From positions 62,001-126,000 of the forward strand of contig CACNWB010000001.1 of assembly GCA_902624095.1 (NCBI GenBank): DNA of 64,000 nt, in the 5' to 3' direction. Under the pieces are notes generated by a model. The model was given only the letters and a program-made list of their open reading frames with translations. It was not told the origin of the DNA and made no database searches. Source of the DNA: an uncultured PS1 clade bacterium. GTDB lineage: Bacteria > Pseudomonadota > Alphaproteobacteria > RS24. The translations under genes were made by a program, and so were the position numbers. This document shows positions 18,813-28,494 of this stretch, in pieces (within the stretch, counting starts at the first letter, position 1; each line of letters begins with the position of its first letter).

Positions 18813-19922
18813 ATGACACATTCCGGTTCGTCTAACACGCAAGCAAACGCAAACCTCATAGGCGCCTTGCGGCGGGTTTTTGCGCTGCTTGTCATGCTGT
18901 TCGGTGTGTTTTTGTCCTATCTTTTTTTCTGGCCCGTCCCAATTGATCCGGTAGCGAATGAACCGTTTCCGCCCAATCCGGCCGGGCAGGGGGTTTTTGC
19001 CGCCAATCAGAAACTGGATGCGGCCGAGCTGATGACGCTGGGGCCGGGGCCGGAGGGCATAGCTTTTGATGCCGCCGGAAATCTGTATACCGGATTGGTC
19101 GACGGACGCATTTTGCGGGCTGACCCAAACGGTAATATTGCCACTTTCGCTGATACCGGCGGGCGACCGCTGGGCATGAATTTCGATGCGGGCGGCAATT
19201 TGATTGTGGCCGACGCCAAAAAAGGTCTGTTGTCAATTGACGCAGGCGGTACGGTGAAAATTCTGACCGACAGCGTCGACGGCGAGCGCATGATTTTTGT
19301 CGATGACCTCGCTATTGCCCGTGACGGCATGATTTATTTTTCCGATGCGTCGACACGCCACGCCTATGGCACTGACCTGCTCGAAATTTATGAGGGGCGC
19401 CCGACGGGTCGACTGGTGTCATACAATCCGGCGACAAACGAGACCCGTGTCCTGCTGGACAAGCTCTATTTTGCAAATGGGGTGGCGCTGAGCCGGGATG
19501 AGGATTTTATTCTGGTCAATGAAACGTTCCGACCCCGCATCACGCGCTATTGGTTGAGCGGAGAAAAGGCCGGTACGCATGAAGTGTTTATCGACCGGTT
19601 GCCCGGTTTTCCCGACAATATTACCGAGGCACCCGATGGTGGTTTCTGGTTGGCTTTGCCGGGTCCGCGCACTGAGCAAATCGATGCGCTTATTCCGAGC
19701 CCGCTTGCCCGCAAAATCGCGTGGCGCATTTTCAATCTGGGTATTTCCCCGGTTGAACAGCACAGCTGGGTGGTTAAATTGACGGCCGACGGCAAGCCCG
19801 TTGCTTCGTTGGAGGATGCCAGTGGCCGGATTTACATGGTGACAAGCGTCATTGAGCAAGACGGCAAACTTTATCTCGGCAGTTTGGCGACGGATTATAT
19901 CGGCATAATTGACGCACCCTAA
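18813..19922 (+). CDS. SMP-30/gluconolactonase-like beta-propeller protein, membrane-anchored
   Basis: 369 residues. One membrane helix near residues 20-40 (FALLVMLFGVFLSYLFFW) puts the rest in the periplasm. Propeller repeats include GPEGIAFDAAGNLYTGLVDG, GMNFDAGGNLIVADAKKGLL and FVDDLAIARDGMIYFSDAST, typical of the strictosidine synthase/SMP-30 family. The central part matches APMAP-like hydrolases (PTGRLVSYNPATNETRVLLD, NGVALSRDEDFILVNET). A lactonase or arylesterase role is inferred. The start at 18813 has a GGGAG site. It sits alone between two tRNA genes. Confidence 0.88.
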   Translation: MTHSGSSNTQANANLIGALRRVFALLVMLFGVFLSYLFFWPVPIDPVANEPFPPNPAGQGVFAANQKLDAAELMTLGPGPEGIAFDAAGNLYTGLVDGRILRADPNGNIATFADTGGRPLGMNFDAGGNLIVADAKKGLLSIDAGGTVKILTDSVDGERMIFVDDLAIARDGMIYFSDASTRHAYGTDLLEIYEGRPTGRLVSYNPATNETRVLLDKLYFANGVALSRDEDFILVNETFRPRITRYWLSGEKAGTHEVFIDRLPGFPDNITEAPDGGFWLALPGPRTEQIDALIPSPLARKIAWRIFNLGISPVEQHSWVVKLTADGKPVASLEDASGRIYMVTSVIEQDGKLYLGSLATDYIGIIDAP

Positions 19923-19975
19923 GGTTAAAAGAGGGCTAGACCGGAAGGGCATTGCCTTGTATTTTCGCCAACAGT

Positions 19976-20050
<75 letters not shown>

Positions 20051-20078
20051 TCATAACACAGCAATTGCGCGCCTCAAC

Positions 20079-20696
20079 TTATGGGTCTGAGGGCATTTCT
20101 TTCAAAATGAGATAGCTGCTGGCGACCCGCCCGATTACGGACACATATACTATGCCTGCATAGACAAGAGCCGCCGGAATAAATATGCCTGGCCAGATAA
20201 TGACAATGGCGAAAAACGCTATTGTCTCAGTGCCCTCGGCAAGGCCGGCAATATAAAAAAAGTTTTTATATCCCTGTGTGTTGGTTTCCAGCCCGCGTTT
20301 TTCGGCCATAATCGCGAAAGCGAGAAAAACGGTCATTGACATTGAAAAGCTCGAAAGCAGAACAGCGGCAGCGATCGCATTATTGCTATCGAGAATGATA
20401 AACCCAATAGGCAACAGACCCCATAGCACGAAATCCGAAACGATATCGAGATATGCACCCAGATCGCTGGGGGTCTGAGCACGGGCCACGGCACCATCCA
20501 GCCCGTCTGCAAGGCGGTTGAGCGCGAGCAATATGAGTGCCGCCGTCATAGTGTTTATGGTAATTGCCAGGAAACAGGCGACGCCCAGCACAAGACCAAA
20601 AATAGTGACTTGGTTGGCGCTAATTTTGCGCGGCAAGATCGCCGCCACCCCGTTAAGGGGTGGGTCGATCAAACGGCGCATGAAGGGGTCAAGCAT
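20079..20696 (-). CDS. CDP-alcohol phosphatidyltransferase family membrane protein
   Basis: 205 residues, integral membrane enzyme that moves a phosphatidyl group from a CDP-alcohol to an acceptor alcohol. The catalytic motif D-x2-DG-x2-AR-x7-G-x3-D-x3-D is seen in ADGLDGAVARAQTPSDLGAY followed by LDIVSD; the AR-to-G gap is one residue shorter than the usual eight. Five to six membrane helices. The acceptor is unknown. Last gene of the minus-strand run that starts at the acyl-CoA synthetase; 8 bases after the nitronate monooxygenase stop. Confidence 0.88.
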   Translation of the reverse strand: MLDPFMRRLIDPPLNGVAAILPRKISANQVTIFGLVLGVACFLAITINTMTAALILLALNRLADGLDGAVARAQTPSDLGAYLDIVSDFVLWGLLPIGFIILDSNNAIAAAVLLSSFSMSMTVFLAFAIMAEKRGLETNTQGYKNFFYIAGLAEGTETIAFFAIVIIWPGIFIPAALVYAGIVYVSVIGRVASSYLILKEMPSDP

Positions 20697-20704
20697 TGGT
20701 TGCG

Positions 20705-21676
20705 TTAAGAAGAACGCTGAACAAGACTGTCAATCGCCGTGCGATATTCTGTTTCCAATCGGCTGACGACGGCCTCGACAGGCTCGACATTTTGAATTGC
20801 GCCAATGCCCTGGCCGGAACCCCAAATATCTTTCCACGCTTTCGATTTCATGTTGCCTCCGGAACCGAAATTCATTTTGGACTTGTCGGCTTCGGGCAGA
20901 TTATTCGGGTCAAGACCGGCTGCGGCAATGGATGGTTTGAGGTAGTTGCCCATTACGCCGGTGAAGAGCGATGAGTAGACAATATCGTCAGCTGCTGATT
21001 GGATGAGCATATCTTTGTAGCCCTGGTCGGCATTGGCTTCCTCGGTAGCGATGAAGCGTGTTCCCATATACGCGAGGTCGGCTCCCATGGCGAGAGCAGA
21101 CGCGACGCAGAAACCGTCTCCAATTGCGCCTGACAGCAAGATTGTCCCGTCGAACCATTCCTTTACTTCACGCAACAGTGCAAAGGGGCTTAGCGCACCT
21201 GCATGACCGCCGGCACCAGCGCATACGAGAATAAGCCCGTCCACACCTTCCTCGACTGCCTTTCGGGCGTGTTTAACATTGATAACATCGTGATAAACGA
21301 CACCACCATAAGAATGTGCCGCTTCGACAATCGCCGCCGGCGGGCGCAGGCTGGTGATAATAATCGGCACTTTGTGTCTTACACATGTTTCCATATCCAC
21401 CATCAGCCGATCGTTTGAAGCGTGGCAGATTTGATTGACGGCGTAAGGCGCAACGATGGCATCCGGATTGGCCGCTTTATATTCTTCGAGCTCTGTATTG
21501 ATGCGCGTGAGCCATTCGTCGAGAACTTCGGCCGGGCGCGCATTGAGCGCGGGAAAAGATCCTATAATGCCGGCTTTACACTGGGCAATTACCAATTCGG
21601 GGCCCGATACAAGGAACAGCGGTGATCCGACGACGGGCACGCGAAGATTATTCTTTAAAAAATCGGGTAAAGCCAT
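20705..21676 (-). CDS. Nitronate monooxygenase (2-nitropropane dioxygenase family)
   Basis: 323 residues, FMN-dependent TIM barrel. It starts with the usual LPVVGSPLFLVSGPELVIAQ-like substrate-phosphate segment (here RVPVVGSPLFLVSGPELVI), has LILVCAGAGGHAGALSPFAL with the catalytic-position histidine, and the FMN phosphate loop GAIGDGFCVASALAMGADLA. Oxidises alkyl nitronates, including propionate-3-nitronate, in characterised members; some homologues are enoyl reductases, so the substrate here is open. Confidence 0.9.
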   Translation of the reverse strand: MALPDFLKNNLRVPVVGSPLFLVSGPELVIAQCKAGIIGSFPALNARPAEVLDEWLTRINTELEEYKAANPDAIVAPYAVNQICHASNDRLMVDMETCVRHKVPIIITSLRPPAAIVEAAHSYGGVVYHDVINVKHARKAVEEGVDGLILVCAGAGGHAGALSPFALLREVKEWFDGTILLSGAIGDGFCVASALAMGADLAYMGTRFIATEEANADQGYKDMLIQSAADDIVYSSLFTGVMGNYLKPSIAAAGLDPNNLPEADKSKMNFGSGGNMKSKAWKDIWGSGQGIGAIQNVEPVEAVVSRLETEYRTAIDSLVQRSS

Positions 21677-21768
21677 TTAAAACCTCCATGAACTTCTGAT
21701 CGGATATAGTGTCGCAACATCCCGAAAGCAAGCGGAATGGCGCAGTTTTCGTGTGTACGGCAAACAAA

Positions 21769-23004
21769 TTATTGCAGGGCGGCGTATACAAGCTGTTGCA
21801 GTTGAGGGCGCAGCGGATAGGTGCCCGACGGCATGATTTGCGTCATGAAAATAACGACCATTTCCTCTTCCGGGTCGACCCAGAACAATGTACTTGCCAT
21901 CCCGCCCCATGAATATACGCCGCGTGATGTGACAGTGGGGGCGTATTGCGGGTCGACGACGACTGAAAAGCCGAGGCCAAAGCCGGTGCCACCATAGCTC
22001 ACTTCTGAAAAACTGCCTGATGCGCGATCCATCAGTGTTTCGCTATCGGGCAGGTGGTTGCTTGTCATATAGGCGACGGTTTTGCGCCCCAATATGCGCG
22101 CACCGTTCAAAACACCGTGGCGTCGCACCATTTCGCAAAATTTCAAATAGTCGCCCATGGTCGACAAAAGCCCGCCGCCGCCGGATAGAAACTTGCGACC
22201 GGGAGCATAAATTGTTTTTTCCGGTGAATCGGCGAGGCTGGTTGCACCGCTTACCGGGTCGCGCGAATAATTATGTGCAAGGCGCGCGCGCTTGGCGTCG
22301 TCAATGGTAAAGCTTGTATCGTTCATGCCAAGCGGTATGAAAATATTTTCGGCCAGAAAAACATCAAGTGTCTGGCCGGACACCACTTCAATGATGCGCC
22401 CCAGCACATCGGTCGATACCGAATAATTCCACTGCTGACCGGGTGAGAATTGCAACGGCAATTCAACAAGCTGGTCGATAAATTCTTCCAGTGTGAATTT
22501 TTCAGACCGCGCACCGTTGATCCGCCTGTTGCGATAAAGTGCGTCTACGGGATGGGCGAGCATGAAATCATAGGTCAGGCCGGATTGATGGGTCATCAGA
22601 TCATGCACGGTAATCATGCGTTCGGGTTCGCGTGTGGTGAATTCGCGCGGTGTGCCTTTTTCGAACACACGTATATCGGCAAATTGCGGCAGATATTTTG
22701 TAACTGGATCTTGCAGCATGATTTTGCCGCGTTCGGCCAGCATCATGATGGCGACGCTGGTGATCGGTTTGGTCATTGAATAGATTCGGAAAATCGTGTC
22801 CATGTCCAATTCATGCCCGCCATCAAAAGCACTGCGCCCGCGTTGTGATTGCATGGCAATTTTGCCGTCGCGAGCGACCAATATGCTGAACCCGGACATT
22901 TTTTCCCGTGCAATATAGCTTTCAAAGAAATCCGGAATACCGGCGAGGCGGGCCGGATCAAAACCAAGTGCGTCGGCGTCTTCAATCTTGAAATCAATTG
23001 TCAT
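21769..23004 (-). CDS. Serine hydrolase, class C beta-lactamase/esterase family
   Basis: 411 residues. SxxK motif Ser76-Met-Thr-Lys79 (IFRIYSMTKPITSVA), and the second catalytic motif Tyr194-Ser-Val in QQWNYSVSTDVLGR. No signal peptide is evident, so it is probably cytoplasmic. This is the EstB-like esterase/DD-peptidase branch, which usually hydrolyses esters and not antibiotics. It starts 2 bases after the S9 peptidase stop and is cotranscribed with it; the following gap of 92 bases leads to the nitronate monooxygenase. Confidence 0.9.
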   Translation of the reverse strand: MTIDFKIEDADALGFDPARLAGIPDFFESYIAREKMSGFSILVARDGKIAMQSQRGRSAFDGGHELDMDTIFRIYSMTKPITSVAIMMLAERGKIMLQDPVTKYLPQFADIRVFEKGTPREFTTREPERMITVHDLMTHQSGLTYDFMLAHPVDALYRNRRINGARSEKFTLEEFIDQLVELPLQFSPGQQWNYSVSTDVLGRIIEVVSGQTLDVFLAENIFIPLGMNDTSFTIDDAKRARLAHNYSRDPVSGATSLADSPEKTIYAPGRKFLSGGGGLLSTMGDYLKFCEMVRRHGVLNGARILGRKTVAYMTSNHLPDSETLMDRASGSFSEVSYGGTGFGLGFSVVVDPQYAPTVTSRGVYSWGGMASTLFWVDPEEEMVVIFMTQIMPSGTYPLRPQLQQLVYAALQ

Positions 23005-23006
23005 TG

Positions 23007-25133
23007 TTATTGCTCCTTCACGACAGTGTGAACAAAAATCACGAAGGCGTAAACAAATGCAACTTCGTGTAACTGGTTGAACCTGCCAGCCTTGCCACCG
23101 TGCCCAGCGGTCATTTCGGTACGCAGTAAAGTCAAACCGTCATCGGTGCGCCGCGCGCGCAGGCGCGCAATCCACTTTGCCGGTTCCCAATAGGTGACGC
23201 GCGGGTCTGTCAACCCGCCGGTCGCCAGAATATGCGGATAGTCAATCTCTCGGATATTCTCATAAGGTGCATAGGCTTTGATGGTGGCGTAGTCGGTTGC
23301 GCTCTCAATAGGATTCCCCCATTCGGGCCATTCCGGAGGTGTCAACGGCAATGTGTCGTCCAGCATGGTTGTAAGTACATCAACAAACGGCACTTCAGCG
23401 ATGGCGGCACGAAACAGCTCAGGTGCCAAATTTACTGTGGCACCTACCAGTAACCCGCCGGCACTACCGCCGTGAATGGTAATATTGCCGGGTGTCGTCC
23501 AACCACGTGCGATAAGGGCGCGGGCGGCGGCGGCAAAATCTTTAAAGCTGTTTGGTTTCTTGGCTCCACGACCTTGCATGAACCAATTATGCCCCAGCGC
23601 CTTGCCGCCGCGTATATGTGCGATGGCATAGATGAATCCGCGTGTAACGAGGCTCAGACGGGTTACCGAAAAACCGGCCGGAATGGTGATGCCATAGGCG
23701 CCATAACCATAAAGCAAAACCGGGGCCGAGCCGTCCAGCGGCGTGTCGCGGTGATAAACAATCGAGACAGGCACTTCTGCACCGTCATGGCTGGTTGCTG
23801 TGATGCGGCGGGTCACATATTCGGCGGGGTCGTGGCCGCTGGGCACATTTTGGCTTTTGCGCAGATTACGCGCGCCTGTGCCCATGTCGTAATCAGTGGT
23901 TTGCATCGGCGTGGTCATGGAAGCGTAAGTAAAGCGTAAGCGAGTGGTGTCGTATTCACCCATTGCGCCCAGAGCTAGGTCATAGGCCTCCTCGTCAAAT
24001 TCAATGGCCGCAGTTTCGCCGGTAGCTTGTGTCTCGACGAGTATGCGGGGCAGGGCATTTTCGCGCAGCAAATATACCATGTGTCCTGAAAAAGGCACCG
24101 CATCCAGCACCAGACAGCCGGGTACGTGCGGGCGAATGACCTGCCATGATGAACGATCCGCATGTTTGGTCGGCACCGGTGCTTGGGCGACCAGAAAATC
24201 GTCTGCTTGCCCATCGGGCGCCCAATTGGTGACCAGCACCAGGCGGTCACGGGCGGCATCGTCATCAAGTTCATACTCTATGCCGGTTGCGCGCGGTGCC
24301 ACGCATATGGGCGCGGTTTCGGGCGCATGGGTGGGTATCAGCCAGCATTCGGAGGTCTCATGGTCATGAGCCGATATGACGATAAAGCGGCCGCTTCGCG
24401 TATGATCAAGTGAAACAAAAAATCCGGAATCGGATTCTGTATAAACGCATACATCATCACTTTGTTGTGTACCCAGCCGGTGGCGCATGACCTTATCCGG
24501 ACGATGATTTTCATCGACAGCCACATAAAACAGAAATTTGTTGTCGGCTGACCAGTGGCCCGTGCCGGTTGTGTCCAGAAGTTGTGTGTCACCATCTTTA
24601 CCATCGGCAAGTAAGCGCACGCGGATTGTGAAATATTCCGAACCCTTGTCGTCATAACTCCATGCCAGCATCGATCCGTCAGGTGATGGTGTATAGGCGG
24701 CCAGTTTGAAATAATCACGGCCTGCGGCTTCGATGTTTCCATCAAGCGCGACCTGCATGTCTTCGACATGCGTGTCGGGTTGACCCCAGCAAACCAACAC
24801 ATGCTCGCCATCTTTGCGATAGCGCGTGGCCCAGCCCTGATTTCCGATGGTGACGGGCACCGAGGCATCATCTTCTTCAATACGCCCGCGCATTTCTTCA
24901 AAAAGCGCGTCTTGAAGCTCCTGCGTCGGCTGCATAATCGTGTCGGTATAGACGTTTTCGGCTTCCAGATGCGCGCGAATGTCACCCGCGAGTGCATCGG
25001 GATTCTTCATTACGGCCTGCCAATTGTCATCACGCAGCCAGGCATATTCGTCCTCGCGCGTATCGCCATGATACGACACGGCCCGGGGCACAATGGCGGC
25101 CTGCGGTGCAGGCGGTTTACCGGAGGATGTCAC
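23007..25133 (-). CDS. ptrB: S9A prolyl-oligopeptidase family peptidase (oligopeptidase B-like)
   Basis: 708 residues: N-terminal seven-bladed propeller (~75-430) and C-terminal alpha/beta hydrolase domain. Nucleophile Ser557 lies in ITIHGGSAGGLLVGA; the acid and histidine of the triad fit GGLTDPRVTYWEP and MTAGHGGKAGRF. The VAVDENHRPDKVMRHRLGT and GFFVSLDHTRSGRF segments match oligopeptidase B, which cuts short peptides after Arg/Lys in the cytoplasm. GTG start, 2 bases after the msrB stop and without a clear ribosome site, so probably coupled to msrB. Confidence 0.92.
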   Translation of the reverse strand: MTSSGKPPAPQAAIVPRAVSYHGDTREDEYAWLRDDNWQAVMKNPDALAGDIRAHLEAENVYTDTIMQPTQELQDALFEEMRGRIEEDDASVPVTIGNQGWATRYRKDGEHVLVCWGQPDTHVEDMQVALDGNIEAAGRDYFKLAAYTPSPDGSMLAWSYDDKGSEYFTIRVRLLADGKDGDTQLLDTTGTGHWSADNKFLFYVAVDENHRPDKVMRHRLGTQQSDDVCVYTESDSGFFVSLDHTRSGRFIVISAHDHETSECWLIPTHAPETAPICVAPRATGIEYELDDDAARDRLVLVTNWAPDGQADDFLVAQAPVPTKHADRSSWQVIRPHVPGCLVLDAVPFSGHMVYLLRENALPRILVETQATGETAAIEFDEEAYDLALGAMGEYDTTRLRFTYASMTTPMQTTDYDMGTGARNLRKSQNVPSGHDPAEYVTRRITATSHDGAEVPVSIVYHRDTPLDGSAPVLLYGYGAYGITIPAGFSVTRLSLVTRGFIYAIAHIRGGKALGHNWFMQGRGAKKPNSFKDFAAAARALIARGWTTPGNITIHGGSAGGLLVGATVNLAPELFRAAIAEVPFVDVLTTMLDDTLPLTPPEWPEWGNPIESATDYATIKAYAPYENIREIDYPHILATGGLTDPRVTYWEPAKWIARLRARRTDDGLTLLRTEMTAGHGGKAGRFNQLHEVAFVYAFVIFVHTVVKEQ

Positions 25134-25135
25134 GA

Positions 25136-25585
25136 CTAGTTTTCGGCTTGCGTGTCGGCTGGTTCGGGGGTGGTAGGCTCAAGCCGCATGGCTGTGCCGT
25201 TCATGCAATAGCGTTGGCCGGTCGGGGGCGGGCCGTCCGGAAACACATGGCCCAAATGCGCGCCGCAATTGCTACATACGACCTCCGTGCGTTTCATGAA
25301 CAGTGAATTGTCAGCGCGTTCAGCAACCGCTTCCGGCGTGATTGGCTGAAAAAAGCTCGGCCACCCAGTGCCGCTGTCATATTTCGTGTCCGAAACAAAC
25401 AGCGGCTCGTTGCAACAAATACAGTGATAGGTGCCCGGCGTTTTGGCGTCCCAATTGGGTCCGGAAAACGCGCGTTCCGTTCCTGCCTCGCGGGTTACGT
25501 GATATTGCTTAGGCGTCAACTGGTTGCGCCATTCGGCATCATCCTTGGTCACCGGCCAAACAGTATCGTCTTTCTTTTTTCCCAT
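25136..25585 (-). CDS. msrB: Peptide-methionine (R)-S-oxide reductase
   Basis: 149 residues. Repairs methionine-R-sulfoxide in proteins. Zinc is held by Cys55/Cys58 ([11 protein letters not shown]) and Cys104/Cys107 ([14 protein letters not shown]). The catalytic cysteine is Cys127 in [11 protein letters not shown]. The [12 protein letters not shown] motif is present. A short acidic C-terminal tail is added. Part of the minus-strand run; the S9 peptidase follows by 2 bases. Confidence 0.97.
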   Translation of the reverse strand: MGKKKDDTVWPVTKDDAEWRNQLTPKQYHVTREAGTERAFSGPNWDAKTPGTYHCICCNEPLFVSDTKYDSGTGWPSFFQPITPEAVAERADNSLFMKRTEVVCSNCGAHLGHVFPDGPPPTGQRYCMNGTAMRLEPTTPEPADTQAEN

Positions 25586-25600
25586 AAACGCGCCTCGCGT

Positions 25601-26053
25601 CTATTCAAAAAGCAGGGTCAGCGATTCTGCCACCAATGCTGGCATTTCCTGACCTTCAACTTCAATTTTCACCTCGCTGGTGAAAAGCGTGCCGCCGGCT
25701 TTGGGTTCGGCGGATTTCAGCGTGTTGCGGAGGCGGATGCGCGAGTCGACCGGCACCATATTGGTAAAGCGCACTTTATTTGAGCCATAATTTATGCCAC
25801 GGGTTACACTTTTGATAGCAGAAATTTGCAAATCCTGGGAGGCCAGCAGCGAAAGAGTCAAAAAACCATGGGCAATGGTGGGCATGCCCAGCTCACGCTG
25901 CGTGCGTTCGCCGTCAAGATGAATCCATTGGTGGTCGCCAGTTGCTTCGGCAAATTTGTTGATCCGATCCTGATCAATTACCATCCACTCGCTGACACCA
26001 ATCTCATTTCCAACTTCTGCGGCATAGGCTTCCAGATTATCAAAAACTTTCAT
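25601..26053 (-). CDS. MaoC-like (R)-specific enoyl-CoA hydratase
   Basis: 150 residues, single hot-dog domain. The hydratase-2 motif is WMVIDQDRINKFAEATGDHQ followed by WIHLD, with catalytic Asp and His, and PTIAHGFLTLSLL downstream. It hydrates trans-2-enoyl-CoA to the (R)-3-hydroxy form and may link to beta-oxidation or polyhydroxyalkanoate supply. The ATG at 26053 is supported by AGGAG; a longer reading runs antisense over ChaC. Lies between chaC and msrB on the same strand. Confidence 0.92.
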   Translation of the reverse strand: MKVFDNLEAYAAEVGNEIGVSEWMVIDQDRINKFAEATGDHQWIHLDGERTQRELGMPTIAHGFLTLSLLASQDLQISAIKSVTRGINYGSNKVRFTNMVPVDSRIRLRNTLKSAEPKAGGTLFTSEVKIEVEGQEMPALVAESLTLLFE

Positions 26054-26105
26054 GACGAAACTCCTCGTTTGATTTAGCCAAATGTGACCGCATGGTTGCT
26101 TGGCG

Positions 26106-26858
26106 TCAAGCCATCTTGTCCATATATTCGCGCACTTTGTCGGCCAATGTTTCAACTTGTTTGTCCGGCATGTTGTGCGCGGCCAAATGTTCGCAAAGGT
26201 TGAATACATAATCGGCATTCTTGCCCATGGGGCCCTGTGCGCGGGCAATACCAGCAATAAGGGTGGCGTCATCGGGTTGGCCGACATAGCGTGGACTGTC
26301 CTCATTGACTATGAAAGCAAGCGCGCGTTGTGCCCCTTGCGGAGTTTCAACTTGCGTCCAAATGCTGCGATAGCCGGTGCCGAGCATTTCGCGGCGCCAT
26401 AAAATACATGTCTCGCTGTCTATTTTTTCGGACTGAATGCGATGAATAACGCCGCGACAAGTGCCGCCTTCCTCGAGCGCCAGCATATAGCCGGGCATTT
26501 GCGGCGTGCCGCGCCCGATGACCAGGCTCAGGCAAAATGACCGATGGTATCCCTCCAGGGTCGCGGCACGCGTTTCTTCAATCAAGACAGCGGGATTCCA
26601 GATCAGTGAGCCATAGCCGAAGAACCATAAATCTTCACCCTCCGGATGGTCTTCCAAAAGTGCCGCCCTGTCAGCCTCGCGTGCTTTGTCGCTGCGAAAT
26701 TCAAAATCACTGTCTTCGGCCTGCGAAACCTCGCGCATGAAGTCGACAAATTCTTCCCCGAACATATCCCGCGTCAGGTTCCCATCTGAGGATAGGGCAA
26801 TGCCGCGGGCACGTGCCAGTGCTTCGGTTGTCTTTGAATCAGACGATTTTTGAGTCAC
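26106..26858 (-). CDS. chaC: ChaC-like gamma-glutamylcyclotransferase
   Basis: 250 residues. The ligand-binding loop is DLWFFGYGSLIWNPAVLIEE, followed by HRSFCLSLVIGRGTPQMPGY and LEEGGTCRGVIHRI, the ChaC pattern. Members cleave glutathione to 5-oxoproline and Cys-Gly in the cytoplasm. About 60 residues precede the core domain, more than in E. coli ChaC. GTG start with a GGGGGA site; it overlaps the end of the acyl-CoA synthetase gene by 20 bases, so both are on one transcript. Confidence 0.92.
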   Translation of the reverse strand: MTQKSSDSKTTEALARARGIALSSDGNLTRDMFGEEFVDFMREVSQAEDSDFEFRSDKAREADRAALLEDHPEGEDLWFFGYGSLIWNPAVLIEETRAATLEGYHRSFCLSLVIGRGTPQMPGYMLALEEGGTCRGVIHRIQSEKIDSETCILWRREMLGTGYRSIWTQVETPQGAQRALAFIVNEDSPRYVGQPDDATLIAGIARAQGPMGKNADYVFNLCEHLAAHNMPDKQVETLADKVREYMDKMA

Positions 26859-28419
26859 TCTTCCCCCAATATCTGTCGCGCACGAGACGCTTGTACAACT
26901 TACCTGTCGGATGGCGCGGCAGTTCCTTGTCGAAATCTACGGAGCGCGGACACTTAATGGCCGATAGCTGGCTGCGGCAAAATTCGATAAGTTCGGCCTC
27001 AAGCTCCGGGCCAGCCTCTGACCAATTCAGCGGTTGCACAACGGCTTTGACCTCTTCGCCAAATTCTTCATTGGGCACACCGATCACGGCGACATCGGCC
27101 ACTTTCGGGTGCGTGACCAGCGCGTTTTCGGCCTCTTGGGGATAAATGTTCACGCCACCGGAAATGATCATGAAGGCCTTGCGGTCGGTCAGGTATAAAA
27201 ACCCTTCATCATCAACCCGGCCGACATCGCCCAGCGTTGACCAATGCGCGTGAACCGGATGCCGGCTCTCGGATGTTTTTTGGGGATCATTGTAATATTC
27301 AAAGCTCGGTGCGTCGGCGTCGGCAGCCTCGAAGAAAATCGTGCCGGCTTCGCCGACAGGCAATTCATTGCCTTCATCGTCGCAAATGCGAATTGTGCCC
27401 AGCAACGCCCGCCCGACAGAACCTTCATGGGCCAGCCATTCTTCAGAATTAATCGCTGTGAAACCATTGCCTTCGCTGCCGGCGTAATATTCGTAAATCA
27501 CCGGGCCCCACCATTCGATCATCTGATGTTTAATCGGTATCGGGCACGGTGCTGCGGCGTGAATGGCCGTGGTCAGGGAAGACAAATCATATTTTGTGCG
27601 CACGTCTTCGGGGAGTTTCAGCATGCGCACGAACATGGTCGGTACCCATTGGCTGTGCGAGATTTTGTGTTTCTCGATCAAGGCCAGGGCGGTTTCCGGA
27701 TCGAAGTTTTCCATGATAATGCATGTGCCGCCCAATTGTTGCACAGCCATATTGTAGCGCAAGGGTGCCGCATGATAGAGCGGTGCCGGCGACAGATAGC
27801 TGGTTTTGTCGTCAAACTGATAAACAAGGCTGACCAGACTGAGTAAAGCATCGGTAGTGTCAATGGCGTCTCCCGGCAATGGGCGTCGAATGCCTTTCGG
27901 TCGCCCGGTTGTGCCGGATGAATAGAGCATGTCGAGGCCACGCGATTCATCTGCAATTGGCGTAGTCGGCTGACCATCGCGTAAAGGCAGATAATCTTCA
28001 TAGCCGTCAATGGCACCGTCAATCATGATCATGGCATCAAGGGCGGGCAGTATCGACACAAGTTCTGCCGCAACATCTTTAACGAGATCGGAGGTGAAAA
28101 ACGCCCGCGCTTTGCAGTCGCGCACAATATAGTCAACTTCCGGTGCCGTGAGCCGGTATGAAATACAGGTGAAGTAGAGACCCGCGCGCTGAGCGGCCCA
28201 GCAAATTTCAAAATATTGCGCGTTGTTTTCCATGTAAATGGCGATGCCGTCACCTTGTTTAAGCCCGCGCGCGCGTAGCAAATTGGCAATCTGATTGGAG
28301 CGTTCGTTCAGTTGTTTATAGGTTATTACTTCTTCCGACCCGGCCATGATATAAGCGGGTTTTTCCGGATTATTTTCAGCATGGATGTAAGGATGCATAA
28401 GAAACGATCTCCCCAACAA
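26839..28419 (-). CDS. Acyl-CoA synthetase (AMP-forming)
   Basis: 526 residues, ANL superfamily. AMP-binding loop LDMLYSSGTTGRPKGIRRPL, AGSEGNGFTAI in place of the usual G-x-TE motif, hinge LTDRKAFMIISGGVNIYPQE and terminal lysine region PRHPTGKLYKRLVRDRYW. It belongs to the fadD13/caiC-like branch acting on short, aromatic or cyclic acids, but the substrate is unknown. First gene of the minus-strand run; a crotonase is divergent 75 bases away, as in a catabolic module. Confidence 0.9.
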   Translation of the reverse strand: MLGRSFLMHPYIHAENNPEKPAYIMAGSEEVITYKQLNERSNQIANLLRARGLKQGDGIAIYMENNAQYFEICWAAQRAGLYFTCISYRLTAPEVDYIVRDCKARAFFTSDLVKDVAAELVSILPALDAMIMIDGAIDGYEDYLPLRDGQPTTPIADESRGLDMLYSSGTTGRPKGIRRPLPGDAIDTTDALLSLVSLVYQFDDKTSYLSPAPLYHAAPLRYNMAVQQLGGTCIIMENFDPETALALIEKHKISHSQWVPTMFVRMLKLPEDVRTKYDLSSLTTAIHAAAPCPIPIKHQMIEWWGPVIYEYYAGSEGNGFTAINSEEWLAHEGSVGRALLGTIRICDDEGNELPVGEAGTIFFEAADADAPSFEYYNDPQKTSESRHPVHAHWSTLGDVGRVDDEGFLYLTDRKAFMIISGGVNIYPQEAENALVTHPKVADVAVIGVPNEEFGEEVKAVVQPLNWSEAGPELEAELIEFCRSQLSAIKCPRSVDFDKELPRHPTGKLYKRLVRDRYWGKSDSKIV

Positions 28420-28494
28420 TGAAATTCTCAGCTTGAAGAAACTATAGGGATATGGAAATTTTGAGCAAGTCCAAGCAGATGGAGGGACACTTCA

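Noticed and set aside
18308-18895. 195-codon minus-strand open frame across the EF-hand pseudogene and tRNA-Pro
   Set aside because: It reads through a tRNA gene and into the divergent lactonase gene; composition is not protein-like.
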